A stretch of DNA of 64,000 nt, from positions 77,362 to 141,361 of the forward strand of contig NZ_DATJCH010000003.1 in assembly GCF_035514885.1 (NCBI RefSeq), given 5' to 3'. This DNA is from Albibacterium sp035514885 (GTDB lineage: Bacteria; Bacteroidota; Bacteroidia; Sphingobacteriales; Sphingobacteriaceae). This document shows positions 1-7,784 of this stretch, one piece after another (positions within the stretch are counted from its first letter, which is position 1; the number at the start of each line of letters is the position of its first letter). Below the pieces are notes generated by a model that searched no databases, was not told where the DNA came from, and saw only the letters and a program-made list of their open reading frames with translations. The translations under genes and the position numbers were made by a program.

Positions 1-782
1 TCAAGAATATCAATGGTTCTATTTTTCATAGAAGCCTTCACTTCTCCGATCGTATACTTATACATTCCATCACTTGCAGAAAATTGAACCTTTCTGCTAT
101 TAACCTGAATATTTTTGCAAAACCAAAAAGTGGTTGAATCTTTCTGGCTAAGAGAGTCAATAAAAATTGACTCGAGCGCAAAGCTCAGATTACTCCACTT
201 GCCTTCTTGCTTAGTTGTATCACCCTTTTCCTGCCGAACATAGGACAGTTCATTAACTCGGAGTACTTTTATTTTTGCGTCTTTTAAAAGGGAGGGCATT
301 TGCTCATATAAAGATTCATTTGCATTGGAATCAACCTTGGCCGTATCGGTCATTTTCATAACAATAAGATCGGGCCTGTTGAGGGTAATGCTAGAAACAT
401 CCAGATCCTTTTTGAAAATCAATCTTAAAAAACCAAGACCTGATATATCCAGTGATTGAGCATTTATCTTAAAAAGCTTGGAAGCACGTTGCGTGCTGTC
501 AAGCTTAAAATAGGCTGTCGTATCTGGCAAGAGCTTTACATTCCTCAATCCGACAGAACCACTTAACAGACTGACATTCATCCTATCGAACTTCAATTCA
601 TACACACCTTTTGTTTCTGTACTTATTCTTTTCTTTAGGGTTTCAGGAAGGCGGCTCTGTAAAATAAAACCGCCAATAATCAACAGTAAAACTATAAAGC
701 CTACTACAGATGCTGTCCAGATTAATATTTTCTTCCAATTATTTTCAATTGATTGTTTTAGATCACTGCGGTTTTTATCCAT
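1..782 (-). CDS. AsmA-like envelope protein, N-terminal part (cut by window edge)
   Basis: The frame is open from an ATG at 782 to the window edge, so about 260 N-terminal residues are visible and the 3' end is missing. A short charged N-terminus is followed by one strongly hydrophobic segment (about residues 19-41), then a long soluble region rich in beta-strand-like alternation. A single N-terminal membrane anchor and a long repetitive beta-rich body is the layout of AsmA/DUF748-type envelope proteins, which are common in Bacteroidota and linked to lipid transport or outer-membrane maintenance. I see no catalytic motif. The gene is divergent from miaB across a 155-bp spacer. The family assignment rests on overall layout and is tentative; the presence of a real gene is much surer. 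Confidence 0.6.
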   Translation of the reverse strand, partial: MDKNRSDLKQSIENNWKKILIWTASVVGFIVLLLIIGGFILQSRLPETLKKRISTETKGVYELKFDRMNVSLLSGSVGLRNVKLLPDTTAYFKLDSTQRASKLFKINAQSLDISGLGFLRLIFKKDLDVSSITLNRPDLIVMKMTDTAKVDSNANESLYEQMPSLLKDAKIKVLRVNELSYVRQEKGDTTKQEGKWSNLSFALESIFIDSLSQKDSTTFWFCKNIQVNSRKVQFSASDGMYKYTIGEVKASMKNRTIDIL

Positions 783-879
783 AAAGTATAATAAAACTCA
801 TTCTTACCTGTTAACTAACATAAATCAAGGTAAATAGTTCATTCATTCAGAAACTTATACAATTTTACTTTGCTTTAAC

Positions 880-894
880 ATGACAAACTGTCAT
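880..894. promoter_or_regulatory. Perfect 6-bp inverted repeat, candidate operator
   Basis: ATGACA-AAC-TGTCAT is a perfect 6+6 bp palindrome with a 3-bp spacer. It lies 16 bp upstream of the miaB -7 box, so it covers the region where the -33 contact would fall. It could be a repressor or activator site, but no regulator is identified and chance cannot be excluded. Confidence 0.3.
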
Positions 895-910
895 TATATC
901 ATTTTTTTTG

Positions 911-918
911 TATCTTTG
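911..918 (+). promoter_or_regulatory. -7 box of the miaB operon promoter
   Basis: TATCTTTG matches the Bacteroidota TAnnTTTG -7 consensus and sits 19 bp before the miaB ATG, implying a leader of roughly 13 nt. There is no good TTTG -33 element at the usual spacing. Confidence 0.5.
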
Positions 919-937
919 ATGTTCGAAATCAAAATCT

Positions 938-2365
938 ATGTTAGAATTAAATATTCAATCAAAAGAACACGATGAAGCTCGCCAAGGGGAAGCACTTTTG
1001 CTAAAGAATGACCTATCAACAAATGATAGCAGAAAGCTATATATCGAAAGTTATGGTTGTCAGATGAATTTTGCAGATAGCGAGATTGTTGCTTCTATTT
1101 TATTTGACTATGGCTTTGAAACTACCGGGACTTTTAATGATGCTGATGTAATTTTCATCAATACCTGCTCTATTCGGGAGAACGCAGAACAACGGGTTCG
1201 TAAACGTTTAACAGATTTTAAAACCGCAAAGAGTCAAAATCCAGGAATGATTATCGGAGTTTTGGGCTGTATGGCAGAACGGTTAAAGTCAAAATTCCTA
1301 GAAGAAGAGAAACTAGTTGACTTAGTAGTGGGGCCTGATGCGTATCGCGACTTGCCAAATCTTATCGCAAAGGTTGAAGAAGGCTCTCGTGAAGTGAATG
1401 TGTTGCTTTCGAGAGAAGAAACATACGCTGATATTAGTCCGGTGCGCTTAAATTCCAATGGCATCACGGCATTTATCTCCATCATGCGTGGCTGTGATAA
1501 TATGTGTTCCTTTTGCGTAGTACCCTTTACACGTGGTAGAGAGCGAAGCAGAAGTGCTGAATCCATCGTACAGGAAGCAAGAGATTTATTTGAGGCGGGC
1601 TATCGAGAGGTAACCTTATTAGGGCAGAATGTTGATTCATATAAATATAAAGCGGACGGAAAAGAGAATGAAGCGGTTATAACCTTTGCAGACCTACTGG
1701 CTATGGTTGCAGATGTCGATCCTTTATTAAGGGTACGCTTTTCTACTTCGCATCCCAAGGATCTTACAGATGACGTTCTTTACACAATCGCTAAATATCC
1801 CAATATCTGCAACAATATTCACCTGCCAATCCAGTCAGGCAGTTCGCGTGTTTTAGATTTAATGAACCGTACGTATACAAGAGAGTGGTATATTGACCGT
1901 ATAAATGCCATCCGTAGAATTGTACCGAACTGTGGTATTTCAACCGATATTATTTCTGGATTCTGTACTGAGACTGAACAAGATCATGAAGATACTTTAT
2001 CCATTATGGATTTAGTTCAATACGATTATGCGTATATGTTTACCTACTCAGAAAGACCGGGAACTTTAGCTGCAAAACGGCTTGAAGACGATGTATCTGA
2101 AGAAGTGAAAAAACGAAGACTGACAGAAATTGTTAGTAAACAAAGAGGATATAGTCTTAAAAGGCTAGAAAATCAATTAGGAAAAACCCATAAGGTACTT
2201 ATAGAAGGCTTTTCAAAAAGATCAGATCAGGATTTTTGCGGCAGAAACGATCAAAACTCAATGGTGGTTTTTCCTGTTGTTGATTCTTATAAAATTGGAG
2301 ATTATGTAACCGTATTAGGGGAAACCTGTACATCGGCTACATTAATCGGAAAAATTATTGAATAA
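938..2365 (+). CDS. miaB: tRNA-2-methylthio-N6-dimethylallyladenosine synthase MiaB
   Basis: This radical-SAM enzyme adds a methylthio group to i6A37 of tRNAs that read codons starting with U. The N-terminal UPF0004 domain carries the three auxiliary-cluster cysteines C41 (YGCQMN), C77 (NTCSIRENAE) and C111 (LGCMAER). The radical-SAM CxxxCxxC motif is C186, C190 and C193, followed by the family signature FTRGRERSR. The C-terminal roughly 65 residues form the TRAM RNA-binding domain. At 475 aa it has normal length for the family. The ATG at 938 gives about 30 poorly conserved residues before the domain, which is usual in Bacteroidota. It heads a probable operon with the sigma-54 activator, lptE, a TPR gene and secG. 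Its substrate is made by MiaA, encoded at 42019-42924. Confidence 0.97.
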   Translation: MLELNIQSKEHDEARQGEALLLKNDLSTNDSRKLYIESYGCQMNFADSEIVASILFDYGFETTGTFNDADVIFINTCSIRENAEQRVRKRLTDFKTAKSQNPGMIIGVLGCMAERLKSKFLEEEKLVDLVVGPDAYRDLPNLIAKVEEGSREVNVLLSREETYADISPVRLNSNGITAFISIMRGCDNMCSFCVVPFTRGRERSRSAESIVQEARDLFEAGYREVTLLGQNVDSYKYKADGKENEAVITFADLLAMVADVDPLLRVRFSTSHPKDLTDDVLYTIAKYPNICNNIHLPIQSGSSRVLDLMNRTYTREWYIDRINAIRRIVPNCGISTDIISGFCTETEQDHEDTLSIMDLVQYDYAYMFTYSERPGTLAAKRLEDDVSEEVKKRRLTEIVSKQRGYSLKRLENQLGKTHKVLIEGFSKRSDQDFCGRNDQNSMVVFPVVDSYKIGDYVTVLGETCTSATLIGKIIE

Positions 2366-2371
2366 TTAAGT

Positions 2372-3610
2372 ATGGATATACAAGATGTAAAAAACAGATT
2401 CGGAATTATTGGGAATTCTCCTCTTCTGAATCGGGCTATTGATGTTGCCAAGCAAGTTGCACCTACGGATATCTCTGTTCTAATAACCGGTGAAAGTGGT
2501 AGTGGTAAAGAAGTATTCTCACATATAATCCATCAATTGAGTGCAAGGAAGCATGGACCTTTTATCGCAGTAAACTGCGGGGCGATTCCAGAAGGGACTA
2601 TTGATTCTGAACTTTTCGGACATGAAAAAGGTTCATTTACGGGTGCACACGAGGCGCGTAAAGGATATTTTGAAGTGGTTAATGGCGGCACGATTTTCTT
2701 GGATGAAGTAGCTGAACTACCTGTCGGAACGCAGGCCAGGTTACTACGCGTATTGGAATCGGGGGAGTATATCCGAGTAGGTTCATCAAAAGTACAAAAA
2801 ACAGATGTACGTATTGTTGCAGCAACTAACGTAGACGTATATAGTGCGGTTGAAAATGGGAAATTCAGGGAAGATTTATATTACAGGTTAAATACCGTTC
2901 CATTAAGAATCCCTTCCCTACGTGAACGAAAAGAGGATATTAATCTAATCTTCAGAAAATTTATAGCTGACTTTACTGATAAGTATCGCAGCCCAAGTGT
3001 ACAGTTAACAGAAGATGCCCAAAGGCTTTTAACCGAGTATGGCTGGCCAGGGAACGTACGTCAATTAAAGAACGTTGCAGAACAAATTGCCGTTCTTGAA
3101 AAGGATCGTAACATTACCTCGCAAACTATCAAAAACTATTTACCGCCTGAAGGAAAGAGTAACTTACCGATGCGGATCCCGCATGGCAATAAAGATGATT
3201 TCTCAGAACGGGATTTGCTATACAAGGTTCTTTTTGATATGAAGAAGGATATGGTTGAGTTAAAAAAACTGGTTGTTGGCATTGTAAACAATGGTATTAA
3301 TTCATCTACCATAGACGAACACTCTCCATACATCAATCAGCTGTACCAGGAAATAGATCAGCCACGTGTAGAATTTCCCAGTTCTCCTACGCTAACGATC
3401 CATCAACCAAATCATGATAACTCTGACGATATCAATATTACTGAAGATGTAGAGGAAGTCGAGGAATCTTTGTCATTAGTAGATAAAGAATCTGATTTAA
3501 TCAAGAAAGCCCTTAAAAAGCATAAAGGAAAGCGTAAATTAGCTGCACAGGAGCTAGGTATTTCAGAAAGAACGCTATACCGTAAAATTAAAGATCTAAA
3601 TCTAAACTAA
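2372..3610 (+). CDS. Sigma-54-dependent transcriptional activator without a sensory domain
   Basis: This is an enhancer-binding AAA+ ATPase that remodels RNA polymerase-sigma54. The AAA+ domain starts almost at the N-terminus: Walker A GESGSGKE at about 40-47, sigma-54 contact loop GSFTGA at 87-92 (Ser in place of the usual Ala), Walker B FLDEVAEL at about 109-116, and the GWPGNVRQL motif near residue 230. After a roughly 110-residue acidic linker, the last 35 residues form a Fis-type helix-turn-helix (LAAQELGISERTLYRKI). There is no receiver, PAS or GAF domain, so like PspF it must be controlled by a partner or by abundance. It lies 6 bp after miaB, and its stop codon overlaps the lptE start by one base. 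That tight coupling to LPS-transport and Sec genes suggests an envelope-related regulon, which is inference. Confidence 0.93.
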   Translation: MDIQDVKNRFGIIGNSPLLNRAIDVAKQVAPTDISVLITGESGSGKEVFSHIIHQLSARKHGPFIAVNCGAIPEGTIDSELFGHEKGSFTGAHEARKGYFEVVNGGTIFLDEVAELPVGTQARLLRVLESGEYIRVGSSKVQKTDVRIVAATNVDVYSAVENGKFREDLYYRLNTVPLRIPSLRERKEDINLIFRKFIADFTDKYRSPSVQLTEDAQRLLTEYGWPGNVRQLKNVAEQIAVLEKDRNITSQTIKNYLPPEGKSNLPMRIPHGNKDDFSERDLLYKVLFDMKKDMVELKKLVVGIVNNGINSSTIDEHSPYINQLYQEIDQPRVEFPSSPTLTIHQPNHDNSDDINITEDVEEVEESLSLVDKESDLIKKALKKHKGKRKLAAQELGISERTLYRKIKDLNLN

Positions 3611-4134
3611 TGTTTCTTGCTATTAAAAATAAATTAATCTGTGCCTTTATTATATTCGTTGCTCTAGGGTGCAATTTATCTTGTGGTATATACAGCTTTA
3701 CGGGCGCTTCTATACCAGCATCGATGGAAACAGTCAGTGTTGATTTCTTTGAAAACAATGCTCCTTTGGTAGTACCGTATTTAAGTCAGGATTTTACAGA
3801 AGCGCTGAAAGAAAGAATTAGAAATCAAAGCCGGTTAAGTATGGTTAGGGCAGATGCCGATGCATCTTTCTCGGGAAGGATTACGGGCTATACCATTAAT
3901 CCGACAGCGGTTCAGGGTAACGACCGTGCCGGGTTGAATCGATTAACCATTACAGTAAGCGTTAAATATACAAATACAGCTACCCCATCATTAAATTTTG
4001 AGGAGTCCTTTAGCCGTTTTAAGGATTTTTCTACAAACGCCGGCCCTATTCAAAGTCAGGAGCAACAACTGATAAAGGATATTAACGCTATGCTAACGGA
4101 AGATATTTTTAACCGTGCCTTTGCAAATTGGTAA
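3610..4134 (+). CDS. lptE: LptE-like outer-membrane lipoprotein
   Basis: A 174-aa secreted protein. The N-terminus has a hydrophobic signal segment (residues 8-20) ending at cysteines C21 and C25, either of which could be the lipidated residue (ALG-C or NLS-C). After the cysteine comes the GIYSFTGASIP segment that I associate with the LptE family of Bacteroidota. LptE plugs the LptD barrel, which inserts LPS in the outer leaflet. The remainder shows the alternating alpha/beta pattern of a small LptE fold. The ATG overlaps the last base of the preceding activator stop codon, indicating translational coupling. The next gene starts within 15 bp. The assignment is by family pattern and position; there is no catalytic residue to confirm it. 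Confidence 0.8.
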   Translation: MFLAIKNKLICAFIIFVALGCNLSCGIYSFTGASIPASMETVSVDFFENNAPLVVPYLSQDFTEALKERIRNQSRLSMVRADADASFSGRITGYTINPTAVQGNDRAGLNRLTITVSVKYTNTATPSLNFEESFSRFKDFSTNAGPIQSQEQQLIKDINAMLTEDIFNRAFANW

Positions 4135-4148
4135 ATGAGGATATTAAT

Positions 4149-5057
4149 ATGGGAATAAATATGAAACAAAAAAGGTTTTATCAATTCTTGGCCAATCCGG
4201 ACCAAGCTGATTTGACTGAGGTGAAAGAGTTGATTAGGGAGTATCCATACGCTCAATCTCTTTGGGCTCTACAAGCACGATTAAGCGTTTTGAAAAAGAC
4301 GGAAGATGCTAAAGCTATTTATCAAAAAGCAATTTTGTATAGTACTGACCCCGAAACATTCAAGGAATTCGTTTATAACGAAAAAATTGAAGAAATTGAG
4401 TATACTGACTCAGAGAAATATTCTATTGAGGAAGTGCTTCAAGGTACTTTAGTGTCTGATCCATTAAGGGAGGAGGAACCAGAAGCTGAGGTGGAGGTTG
4501 AGACTGAAGTTAAAACTGAAACTGAGAATTCAACACCTAGTCGATACCTGGATGACTGGATGCCCTATTCATTTGTATGGTGGCTTCAAAAAACCAGAAT
4601 GGAATATGCCGATACCTATCAGCCTTATGCTCCTTCAGATGACAGTGAGAAAAAGAACGAAACCGACAAGAAAAACTTATCCAATCCGTTAGACCAACAA
4701 ATCAGGGAGCATATCTTTAACCTCCAAGATCCTGAAAAGAAATTAAGCGAACAATTTAATGGAAACGCCAAAACTTTTAAGATCCCTCATAAGGAAGATG
4801 CGATCATAGAAAAGTTCATTAAAGAAGATCCGCAAATAAAGCCTCCTACAGCTGATAAAATCAATTTAGAGAACAAGGCGCGTAGAAGTGCCGAAGATAA
4901 TTCAGGTTTCGTGTCTGAAACACTTGCCAAAATTTATACGGAACAAGGACTTTATCACAAAGCTATAGACACTTATAAAAAATTAAGTTTGAAATATCCC
5001 GAAAAAAGTCTTTATTTTGCGAACCTTATTGAAAAACTGAATCAGAAATTAAATTAA
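4149..5057 (+). CDS. TPR-containing protein of unknown function
   Basis: A soluble protein of about 302 aa with no signal peptide. The N-terminal 75 residues look helical (a degenerate repeat around QSLWALQARLSVLKK), the middle is acidic and Glu/Val-rich, and the C-terminal 45 residues form a clear tetratricopeptide repeat (LAKIYTEQGLYHKAIDTYKKL). Such proteins usually act as scaffolds; no specific role can be read here. The start is uncertain: ATGs at 4149 and 4161 and a TTG at 4128 are all in frame, and both ATGs follow purine runs. I chose 4149. It sits between lptE (14 bp) and secG (7 bp) in the same operon, so a link to secretion or envelope assembly is possible but unproven. Confidence 0.75.
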   Translation: MGINMKQKRFYQFLANPDQADLTEVKELIREYPYAQSLWALQARLSVLKKTEDAKAIYQKAILYSTDPETFKEFVYNEKIEEIEYTDSEKYSIEEVLQGTLVSDPLREEEPEAEVEVETEVKTETENSTPSRYLDDWMPYSFVWWLQKTRMEYADTYQPYAPSDDSEKKNETDKKNLSNPLDQQIREHIFNLQDPEKKLSEQFNGNAKTFKIPHKEDAIIEKFIKEDPQIKPPTADKINLENKARRSAEDNSGFVSETLAKIYTEQGLYHKAIDTYKKLSLKYPEKSLYFANLIEKLNQKLN

Positions 5058-5064
5058 TTATACA

Positions 5065-5418
5065 ATGTTTTATTTATTTATCGCTCTTATTATCCTAGCC
5101 TCTATTTTATTGGTATTTATTGTATTAATACAAAATCCAAAAGGTGGCGGATTAAACTCAAACTTCGCGGGATCAAACAACCTGATGGGTGTTAAACGCA
5201 CAGGAGATATTCTTGAAACCGGTACTTGGGTGTTAGTTATCGCTATCATGGTTATTTCTTTATTAATTAATGCTACCATGCCTACAGATGGTGGTGCTGG
5301 TATAGGTGGTTCTGGATTAGGAGATCAAATTACTCCTACCACGGTACCTACAACTACAGCTCCGAATACAGCTGCACCGTTAACTCCGATTACTACACCA
5401 AGCGATACAACTAATTAA
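5065..5418 (+). CDS. secG: Preprotein translocase subunit SecG
   Basis: SecG is the small accessory subunit of the SecYEG channel. The protein has two transmembrane segments (residues 1-22 and about 52-70) joined by a loop with the conserved QNPKGGGL motif and a Gly/Asn-rich stretch. The C-terminal 45 residues form a Thr/Pro-rich, low-complexity tail that many SecG proteins lack. At 117 aa it fits the family. It is the last gene of the miaB operon: a strong intrinsic terminator follows 24 bp after the stop. Confidence 0.93.
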   Translation: MFYLFIALIILASILLVFIVLIQNPKGGGLNSNFAGSNNLMGVKRTGDILETGTWVLVIAIMVISLLINATMPTDGGAGIGGSGLGDQITPTTVPTTTAPNTAAPLTPITTPSDTTN

Positions 5419-5441
5419 AATTAGATAAACCGAATAAATTG

Positions 5442-5471
5442 AAGGGGATGAAGGTTTCATCCCCTTTTTTT
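5442..5471 (+). terminator. Intrinsic terminator after secG
   Basis: A perfect 11-bp stem (AAGGGGATGAA paired with TTCATCCCCTT), a GGT loop and a run of seven T. It separates the miaB-secG operon from groES. Confidence 0.92.
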
Positions 5472-5581
5472 GTATAAAGGTTCTCTGTCATTTTTGCATA
5501 AGCCAATGACAACTTTAAAGAGAGCTTCTGCTTTTAAGAGCAAAAGAATGAAAAATTGGCAAGGATTATACAAAAACAAGC

Positions 5582-5599
5582 TTTGGCATAATTCCTGAA
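5582..5599 (+). promoter_or_regulatory. Weak sigma-54-like element upstream of groES
   Basis: TTTGGCATAATTCCTGAA has the GG of a -24 TTGGCA element followed after exactly 10 bp by GA where the -12 element should have GC. It lies 47 bp before the groES ATG. The -24 half is good and the -12 half has a mismatch. I see no CIRCE (HrcA) inverted repeat in the 174-bp region between the secG terminator and groES. Confidence 0.25.
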
Positions 5600-5645
5600 C
5601 AAGTAGTTAAAGTGTTAAACATTAAATTTTTAATAGATCAAAATT

Positions 5646-5921
5646 ATGGCATTAAACATTAAACCTATCGGAGACAGAGTGGTTGTACAAGCCGCTCCTG
5701 CAGAAGAAAAAACCGCATCAGGGATTTATATTCCAGATACCGCAAAAGAAAAACCTCAACGTGGATCTGTGGTAGCTGTTGGTGATGGTAAAGTTGACGA
5801 ACCATTAACTGTAAAAGTTGGCGATGAAGTACTATACGGAAAATATGCGGGTACGGAGATTACCTACGAAGGAAAAGAGTACTTAATTATGCGCGAATCA
5901 GACATTTATGCAGTTCTTTAA
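5646..5921 (+). CDS. groES: Co-chaperonin GroES
   Basis: The 91-residue protein forms the heptameric lid of the GroEL folding chamber. It begins with KPIGDRVVV, has the mobile-loop region (EKTASGIYIP), and ends with GTEITYEGKEYLIMRESDIYAV, all hallmark GroES segments. Length is normal (E. coli 97 aa). It is followed 96 bp later by groEL. The upstream region carries a partial sigma-54-like element but no CIRCE, so heat regulation probably does not use HrcA. Confidence 0.98.
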   Translation: MALNIKPIGDRVVVQAAPAEEKTASGIYIPDTAKEKPQRGSVVAVGDGKVDEPLTVKVGDEVLYGKYAGTEITYEGKEYLIMRESDIYAVL

Positions 5922-6017
5922 TTGCAGAAGTCTTACGCATAACATTCAATAAATTAACGGTTTGAATAATTATCTGATTAAGGATTAATTATAATTAATA
6001 ACATTACTATAAATAAA

Positions 6018-7652
6018 ATGGCAAAAGAAGTAAAATATAATATTGATGCGCGTGATGCTCTGAAAAGGGGCGTTGACACGTTAGCAAATGCTGTAAAAGT
6101 AACCTTAGGACCAAAAGGTCGTAATGTAATTATTGAGAAAAAATTTGGTTCTCCGGCTATTACGAAAGATGGTGTTACGGTAGCTAAAGAAATCGACCTG
6201 AAAGAGCCTATGGAAAACATGGGTGCACAAATGGTAAAAGAAGTGGCTTCTAAAACTGCTGACCAAGCTGGTGATGGTACAACTACTGCAACTGTTTTGG
6301 CTCAGGCTATCATTACTGCAGGTATTAAAAACGTTGCAGCGGGTGCGAACCCAATGGATTTAAAACGTGGAATCGACAAAGCAGTTTCTATCGTTGTAAA
6401 TAACCTGCAATCTCAATCTCAGACAGTAGGAGAAGATAATCAAAAAATTAAGCAAGTTGCTTCAATTTCAGCTAACAATGACGAAGTTATCGGTTCATTA
6501 ATCGCTGAAGCAATGACCAAAGTTGGTAAAGATGGTGTAATAACTGTTGAAGAAGCAAAAGGTACTGAAACTGAAGTTAAAACTGTTGAAGGTATGCAAT
6601 TTGATCGCGGTTACTTATCGCCTTACTTTGTTACCAACACTGATAAAATGGAAGTTGAGTTAGAAAGCCCTTACATCCTGATCTACGATAAAAAGATCAG
6701 TAACATGAAGGAACTTCTTCCTATTTTAGAAAAACAAGTACAAACAGGAAAACCACTTTTAATCATTGCAGAAGATTTAGACGGAGAAGCATTGGCTACA
6801 TTAGTAGTGAATAAAATCCGTGGTTCATTGAAAGTTGCAGCAGTTAAAGCTCCGGGATTCGGTGACCGTAGAAAAGCAATGTTAGAAGACATCGCTATCT
6901 TAACAGGTGGTACTGTAATCTCTGAAGAAAGAGGTTTCAAATTAGAAAATGCTGAATTAGATTTCTTAGGCCAGGCAGAAAAAGTACTTATCGATAAAGA
7001 TAATACAACCATGATTAATGGTTCTGGTAACAGCGAAGATATTAAAGCACGTGTAAGTCAGATTAAATCTCAAATCGAAAGCACTACATCTGATTACGAT
7101 CGTGAAAAACTTCAAGAGCGCTTAGCAAAATTAGCTGGCGGTGTAGCTGTATTATATGTTGGAGCTGCAACTGAAGTTGAAATGAAAGAAAAGAAAGACC
7201 GTGTAGATGATGCTTTACATGCAACTCGTGCAGCAGTTGAAGAAGGTATTGTAGCTGGTGGAGGTGTTGCCTTCATCCGTGCAATTGAAGCTTTAGCTGA
7301 TCTGAAAGGTGATAACGAGGATGAAACTACTGGTATCAATATCATCAAACGTGCTATCGAAGAGCCTTTACGTCAAATCTGTACAAACGCAGGTGTTGAA
7401 GGATCTATCGTAGTTCAACGAGTAAAAGAAGGTGCTGCTGATTACGGCTACAATGCACGTACTGATTCTTATGAGAACTTAATTAAAGCCGGTGTTATTG
7501 ACCCGACTAAAGTTTCTCGTATAGCATTGGAAAATGCAGCTTCGATCGCATCGATGTTATTAACTACTGAGGTAGTTCTAGCAGATGCTCCAGAAGAAGA
7601 TAAAGGCGCTGCCGGTGCTCCTCCAATGGGCGGCATGGGCGGAATGATGTAA
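6018..7652 (+). CDS. groL: Chaperonin GroEL
   Basis: A 544-aa Hsp60 chaperonin, the ATP-driven double-ring folding machine that works with GroES. The nucleotide-binding segments VTLGPKGRNV and AGDGTTTATVLAQ and the conserved apical and equatorial regions are intact. The C-terminus ends in the typical flexible Gly/Met tail (GGMGGMM). The protein is complete and matches family length (548 aa in E. coli). A strong intrinsic terminator begins about 20 bp after the stop, so groES-groEL forms a two-gene unit. Confidence 0.99.
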   Translation: MAKEVKYNIDARDALKRGVDTLANAVKVTLGPKGRNVIIEKKFGSPAITKDGVTVAKEIDLKEPMENMGAQMVKEVASKTADQAGDGTTTATVLAQAIITAGIKNVAAGANPMDLKRGIDKAVSIVVNNLQSQSQTVGEDNQKIKQVASISANNDEVIGSLIAEAMTKVGKDGVITVEEAKGTETEVKTVEGMQFDRGYLSPYFVTNTDKMEVELESPYILIYDKKISNMKELLPILEKQVQTGKPLLIIAEDLDGEALATLVVNKIRGSLKVAAVKAPGFGDRRKAMLEDIAILTGGTVISEERGFKLENAELDFLGQAEKVLIDKDNTTMINGSGNSEDIKARVSQIKSQIESTTSDYDREKLQERLAKLAGGVAVLYVGAATEVEMKEKKDRVDDALHATRAAVEEGIVAGGGVAFIRAIEALADLKGDNEDETTGINIIKRAIEEPLRQICTNAGVEGSIVVQRVKEGAADYGYNARTDSYENLIKAGVIDPTKVSRIALENAASIASMLLTTEVVLADAPEEDKGAAGAPPMGGMGGMM

Positions 7653-7671
7653 TATCATTTGCTATATAAAT

Positions 7672-7711
7672 AAAAAAAGCCATTCTGTTTATTCAGAGTG
7701 GCTTTTTTTTT
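7672..7711 (+). terminator. Intrinsic terminator after groEL
   Basis: AAAAAAAGCCATTCTG pairs with CAGAGTGGCTTTTTTT across a TTTATT loop, with one G-T wobble, followed by a long T run. The A-rich side could also support termination on the opposite strand. Confidence 0.9.
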
Positions 7712-7758
7712 AAGCCTGTTATCTGTTAATTCTTAAATACTTATTCCTTTTTTATAAT

Positions 7759-7766
7759 TATTTTTG
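7759..7766 (+). promoter_or_regulatory. -7 box for the S41 peptidase gene
   Basis: TATTTTTG fits TAnnTTTG and lies 18 bp before the ATG at 7785. Because the box includes the in-frame TTG at 7764, it argues that translation starts at 7785. No clear -33 element. Confidence 0.35.
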
Positions 7767-7784
7767 ATTAGAAAATCGACGGGC

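Noticed and set aside
5556..5561. A second TTGGCA upstream of groES
   Set aside because: No GC or GA dinucleotide follows at the sigma-54 spacing.
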